From Tethya wilhelma (lineage: Eukaryota > Porifera > Demospongiae > Tethyida > Tethyidae), in assembly GCA_964030475.1 (NCBI GenBank), contig CAXIPT010000006.1, positions 880,354-944,353 on the forward strand: DNA of 64,000 nucleotides. The letters run 5' to 3'. How positions within the stretch are numbered: position 1 is the first letter of the stretch; the number at the start of each line of letters is the position of its first letter. The notes under the pieces are model-generated. The model saw only the letters and a list, made by a program, of their open reading frames with translations, did not search any database and was not told the origin of the DNA. Made by a program: the position numbers and the translations under genes. Below are positions 61,101 through 64,000 of the stretch, one piece after another.

Positions 61101-62747
61101 TATGACTTTGAAGATAGTGTTGAATGTCCATTCTTAACTTATCCTCATTGTCCATTTGACTACTGCCATCCTTCTAGCTCCCCAGTCTGGATTAACCTAA
61201 ACACACCGAATGGTTCTGATGCACAGTGTGGTTTCAATCGTAGTGGTAAGCTTTGTGGATCTTGTAAGGATGGTCTCAGTCTCTCTCTAGGTAGCTCACG
61301 TTGCTTGTCATGCTCAAACAACTGGCTAGCTCTAGTCATTGTTTTTGCTATAGCAGGTGTAGTATTGGTAGCTTTTCTCCTTGTTTGCAATTTGACAGTA
61401 GCTGTTGGAACAATCAATGGTGTGACATTTTATGCCAACATCCTCACAACAAATCGTGCCACTTTCTTTCCATTTCAATCTGCCAATTTCTTCACTATTT
61501 TCATTGCATGGCTTAACCTAGACTTTGGTTTTGTGACCTGCTTTTTTGCTGAGATGGACGGCTATGTAAGAGAATGGCTACAGCTTGTTTTCCCAGTTTA
61601 CATCATATTCATGGTTACCATGGTGATCATTGGTTGTGAATACTCCACAAGAATTGCTAGTCTCTTCACTGGAACAAATCCAGTGGCAACACTAGCTACT
61701 CTCATTCTACTTTCATATGCCAAAAGTCTTCGTGTTATCATAGCTGTATTGTCTTCTGCAACACTGGAGTATCCTGATGGTTCACAAAAAAGAGTGTGGC
61801 TAGTTGATGCTGATGTGCTTTACTTTCAAGGAAAACACATTCCTCTGTTTCTAGTAGCCCTTCTTATTCTCTTGGTGGGCATTGTATACACTTTTCTCCT
61901 TTTCTTTTATCAGTGGCTTTTATATTGTTCTAACAGGAAGGCATTGCAATGGATTAAAAATGCACGTTTTTATCCCTTCATGGATGCTTATCTTGCTCCT
62001 TATAACATCAAACATCGCTATTGGACTGGATTACTACTTTTGGTCCGTGCCTTCTTGTATGTTGTAGCTGCTCTCAATGTCAGTGGGGATCCTGGAAATA
62101 ACCTCCTATCAATCATTTGCACAATTGCTTGTCTATTGTTGCTAAAGCTCTTACTACATGGTAAAATCTACAAATCATGGCCACTCGATACTTTGGAAAC
62201 CTCATTCTTATTCAACCTTCTAGTCTTTTCTGCTGGTTCTCTCTACATCAGAGCAGCTGGTAACGGAAATCAAGAGGCTCTTGCCTACACTTCAACTGGC
62301 ATTGCCTTTGTCACTTTTCTAGCCATCGTGACCTATCATATATACACCTTTGTACTTCCAAAGAAAGCAAAAAACAAACTTGAAATTAACTGTCTCCGAA
62401 TGAGACCCTTTGCCAAAAAGGAAAAAAATCTGAATCATGAAATCATTCTCACACTCAAAAATGCAGTCACATACAGTGTAGTAGATGGTATACCATCTCA
62501 ACACAAACTGGACGATGGGACAGTCACTGCTAAGCTTGACTCAGCAGCAGCTACGAAAACCAAACCATCCAACTCTCCTCTAGACATCAGACTAGAACCA
62601 GGACAAGACAATCAAACTGAAAGTAAATCAAGGTCCATATCTGCAAATCTTTCAGTTCTTGATTCATACAACCATCATGGTGATTGTGACAAGTTGGGAA
62701 AGGAAAGGGAAACAGAAATAAACGATTTCCTCAGAGTAACTCAGTGA
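58149..62747 (+). CDS. Beta-helix ectodomain, multi-pass membrane protein (receptor-like), intronless
   Basis: A single 1532-codon frame; the start is the first ATG (58149) opening a signal peptide (MTRFPILLSILAAIVTL). Residues about 90-760 form a right-handed parallel beta-helix: at least nine turns repeat F-x-x-N-x-A then GGAI/GGVL (FEKNSAHGGQGGAI, FSSNTAQYTTGAI, FHSNTAGSGGVIW, FTRNSAEYGGALF), the pattern of polymorphic outer-membrane proteins and pectate-lyase folds. Residues about 930-1055 are Cys-rich (CSCECDSC, CGFNRSGKLCGSCKDGL), like a membrane-proximal stalk. Residues about 1056-1403 hold roughly nine hydrophobic segments, with ARFYPFMDAYLAPYNIKHRY between the fifth and sixth. About 130 polar cytoplasmic residues follow. 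It resembles lineage-expanded invertebrate surface proteins of unknown function; a transporter or receptor role is inference. Confidence 0.85.
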   Translation: MTRFPILLSILAAIVTLRSPIISVSAETYYIVPDHTSCPTETTLTSSGSFPVTPTDDTPLDEDTTCLTLTQLQYSAQLQSDSEPISPTLLIFAPGNHILSSRLWIVNVKNLILRVAHQNTSVKIICTNSAGFGFVAIPEVSVSGLEFSGCQENSVRWVDQLRMENCRFQNGHGMELRNVKNATFERSFFISLTAFKEVTILWHHTNSGGAIAAFDSNIYMTECLFEKNSAHGGQGGAIATEHTQCHANHIILIRESRFIRNKANNYGAIATSRGSISIYRSYFNGNAAQQHIGAIWSGGNISIHGCVFSSNTAQYTTGAIATPSGTINIHESTFSNNSAVNLAGVLWTDMGIINIYDSNFHSNTAGSGGVIWISQGSINIFNSNFSMNRARSGGVLQSAYQILISIHDSKFTFNTVDTLGGVLYLTLNTSEHNVITNCIFNHNHARSGSAIYVTPDKDSLLAYLKFDGFLQFTNNLASTGVVYASQSTLFFSGNTIFSLNIGSLYVFNSNVTLDGHTNFLNNSGSHDTNVEEGGAITAFQSEILFYGEVNILDSANTDQYGGAILSSGSKFYLYGNTTLAGNTALSGGGICAYQSELNFEGRTILSKNIATMKGGGIYAIGSTVKLAGIGGQIEFIENRAEKGGAICLELNAKLYVIKSKPDNSLQCAQDGSYCIGQNLSSLLLYFTRNSAEYGGALFVSDDTSSGTCTATRDSTTIISDSSSECFFQNLASYSSHPLNIIVKNSYFVDNFANRAGATLFGGLLDRCTINPFAEVFRKYQNLYPFEDTSNLKQDVLSYLTNSTNLQLYDILNQSEVSSKPVHVCFCVNGKPDCDSHQPPTIAVQKGKTFPVSLVAVDQIGNPIPSSVRAVLSSTFGGLAEGQSTQVTMAECTQLNFTITSPRDSEQLILYAEGPCSNLGISQNRVNVTFIPCNCPIGFIQTAQQSNCSCECDSCLSNFITSCSISASSIQRKNNVWISYINETEYDFEDSVECPFLTYPHCPFDYCHPSSSPVWINLNTPNGSDAQCGFNRSGKLCGSCKDGLSLSLGSSRCLSCSNNWLALVIVFAIAGVVLVAFLLVCNLTVAVGTINGVTFYANILTTNRATFFPFQSANFFTIFIAWLNLDFGFVTCFFAEMDGYVREWLQLVFPVYIIFMVTMVIIGCEYSTRIASLFTGTNPVATLATLILLSYAKSLRVIIAVLSSATLEYPDGSQKRVWLVDADVLYFQGKHIPLFLVALLILLVGIVYTFLLFFYQWLLYCSNRKALQWIKNARFYPFMDAYLAPYNIKHRYWTGLLLLVRAFLYVVAALNVSGDPGNNLLSIICTIACLLLLKLLLHGKIYKSWPLDTLETSFLFNLLVFSAGSLYIRAAGNGNQEALAYTSTGIAFVTFLAIVTYHIYTFVLPKKAKNKLEINCLRMRPFAKKEKNLNHEIILTLKNAVTYSVVDGIPSQHKLDDGTVTAKLDSAAATKTKPSNSPLDIRLEPGQDNQTESKSRSISANLSVLDSYNHHGDCDKLGKERETEINDFLRVTQ

Positions 62748-63725
62748 TGAGTATATAAGAGCAAAGAGAATGAAAATAATCATTTATAATGTTCACACTA
62801 GATTTAAATGAATTTATTAAAATAATACTGTCAGATCATGCTCTTATCAGTGTTTGACTTCATTGAGGTTATAATTACTTAACAATCATTAATTTTAGGC
62901 TAATTTGAAGACGAAACTAGTCAGACTATGTATAGCTGCAGAAATTACTAGTATATTATAGTATACATAAATTTGCATATATGCATCTGTTTTTCTTGGT
63001 AACTGCTATATCAGTATGACTATTGTGTTATAAAATCAAAATCGCATCTGGCAAGCCTGGTATAACAATAAGAATTTCAAAGCAACAACAACAAACTATA
63101 TATTGATTCACAATCTGTACACGTTGCATAATTATGGCACTAGAGACGTATACAGCTATAGCTAGGATGATATAGTGATTATGCATATGTGCATGCTTAT
63201 TACAATTAGTTTACTATAGCTGATTGTCTCAAGTTTATACGATTCACATAATAATAGTAGCTACATAATACATTTGGCTGCATACATACATGGTTAGATA
63301 TTTTTTTTTGGTATAACTGCTTTGTTGAAATCAAAATCATGTCATGAAGGTCACAAGTGCATGTGCATTATACTAACAGTCTAACAAGGAAAAATTTTTA
63401 CAATAACAAACTCCATGGAATAATTTTATGGTGAATAATAATGGTATATAGTGTCATGTATAGTACGGCATGACAAATAAATCTTGTTTCACAGAAATAC
63501 TGATTATATATAATATTATACTATAAGATGCCAAAATGGCAGCTAACTGGGTCACATGCTGCAGTGCTATTGTGTATTGTTGACACAATGTGGATTGTTG
63601 TATATATCACAATCGTTATAATATAAAATAGCCTTAAAAGACCAGGTACAGATGCAAGCATGCAGTGATCATGCATTACATATACTGATCTAGTCATAAA
63701 CCACAGTAAACGAAAGAGATCAATC
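62748..63725. other. Intergenic spacer
   Basis: 3' flank of the beta-helix gene and 5' flank of the next gene; A+T-rich. Two related segments, about 62940-63080 and 63250-63400 (both with GGTATAAC, AAATCAAAATC and AACAATAA motifs), suggest a small local duplication. AATAAA at 63476 is far from the stop. Confidence 0.45.
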
Positions 63726-64000
63726 ATGGCTATCCTCAAACTATCACCTTCAGAGTCAATTTCTGTTGCATTACTGATTCTAGTATTTAGTCAACTAGTC
63801 CAATGTCACTTTCAGGTAGGTGGTTGTAAATGGTCAGGTCACATGCCTGGTCCTGGAGGATCTGGACGCTGTCCTGATCCAGTGGCATCTGAAAAGTGTC
63901 CTGTAACTCCGTCCTATCAAGCTCTAAAGGATTCTGGCAAGCTGTGGAAGTGTCCTAGCTTTGACAATAAGAATGGTGGAAAATTTTATGGAAGTTGCAC
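63726..64000 (+). CDS. Secreted Cys-containing protein, 5' part, runs off window
   Basis: ATG at 63726 opens a frame with no stop to the end of the window (about 91 codons). A signal peptide is likely (SVALLILVFSQLVQC). After it come regularly placed Cys and Gly/Pro (VGGCKWSGHMPGPGGSGRCP, EKCPVTPSY, WKCPSFDNKNGG, GSC), suggesting a disulfide-bonded extracellular domain. An AG/GT splice site could lie at TTTCAG/GTAGGT (63812-63822), in which case the frame beyond is intronic; both readings are open. Family not recognised. Confidence 0.5.
   Translation, partial: MAILKLSPSESISVALLILVFSQLVQCHFQVGGCKWSGHMPGPGGSGRCPDPVASEKCPVTPSYQALKDSGKLWKCPSFDNKNGGKFYGSC

Noticed and set aside
1..64000. tRNA and rRNA genes
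   Set aside because: I saw no cloverleaf with A and B boxes and no rRNA core sequence, although a scan by eye is not exhaustive.

Overview
This is nuclear DNA of a non-bilaterian metazoan, most likely a demosponge. The reading rests on metazoan-type regulators with many short introns (a MAP4K, BAHD1, JARID2, myosin IX, PRMT5), an A+T-rich background full of CA/GT and CT/GA microsatellites and short inverted-repeat elements, and a large intronless beta-helix/multi-TM receptor-like gene. No species is claimed. Runs of N and isolated N bases (5600-5625, 22545, 29354, 35451, 39022, 43035-43085, 47356, 51491, 55041) mark gaps or doubtful joins, so neighbouring blocks are not always truly contiguous.

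Left third (1-22 kb), ordinary gene-dense DNA: the C-terminal CNH half of a MAP4K3/5-type kinase (+, ten exons); TACO1, a mitochondrial translational activator (-, two exons), sharing a short divergent promoter containing a perfect NRF-1-type palindrome with a BAHD1 orthologue (+, seven coding exons); and, tail-to-tail with BAHD1, a JARID2-like gene (-, seven exons found) that retains the PRC2-regulating N-terminal motifs but shows no ARID/JmjC part here.

Middle (22-51.5 kb), a rearranged repeat-rich block: three copies of an intronless gene for a secreted aerolysin-like pore-forming protein (one inverted, one cut off at an N), many copies of a foldback repeat family, several small DNA transposons with readable target duplications, PRMT5-like broken copies, a broken copy of the JARID2 5' end, and a myosin IX fragment. 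Much of this block is present in two inverted or direct copies (about 24-32 kb against 44-51 kb; 32.6-33.9 against 37.3-39.0; 35.8-37.0 against 51.5-52.6; 20.2-22.0 against 39.2-40.6). It is either a real duplication hotspot or unmerged haplotypes.

Right part (51.5-64 kb): PRMT5 (+, sixteen exons from an incomplete first one to the stop), then a 1532-codon intronless gene for a cell-surface protein with an extracellular beta-helix, a Cys-rich neck and about nine membrane segments, and the start of a secreted Cys-containing protein running off the window.

The main biological themes are Polycomb/chromatin regulation (BAHD1 as a likely H3K27me3 reader beside JARID2, and PRMT5) and outward-facing defence or sensing proteins (aerolysin-like trio, beta-helix receptor). 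Genome-structure themes are microsatellites locked to splice sites in a strand-specific way and recent small transposon insertions.
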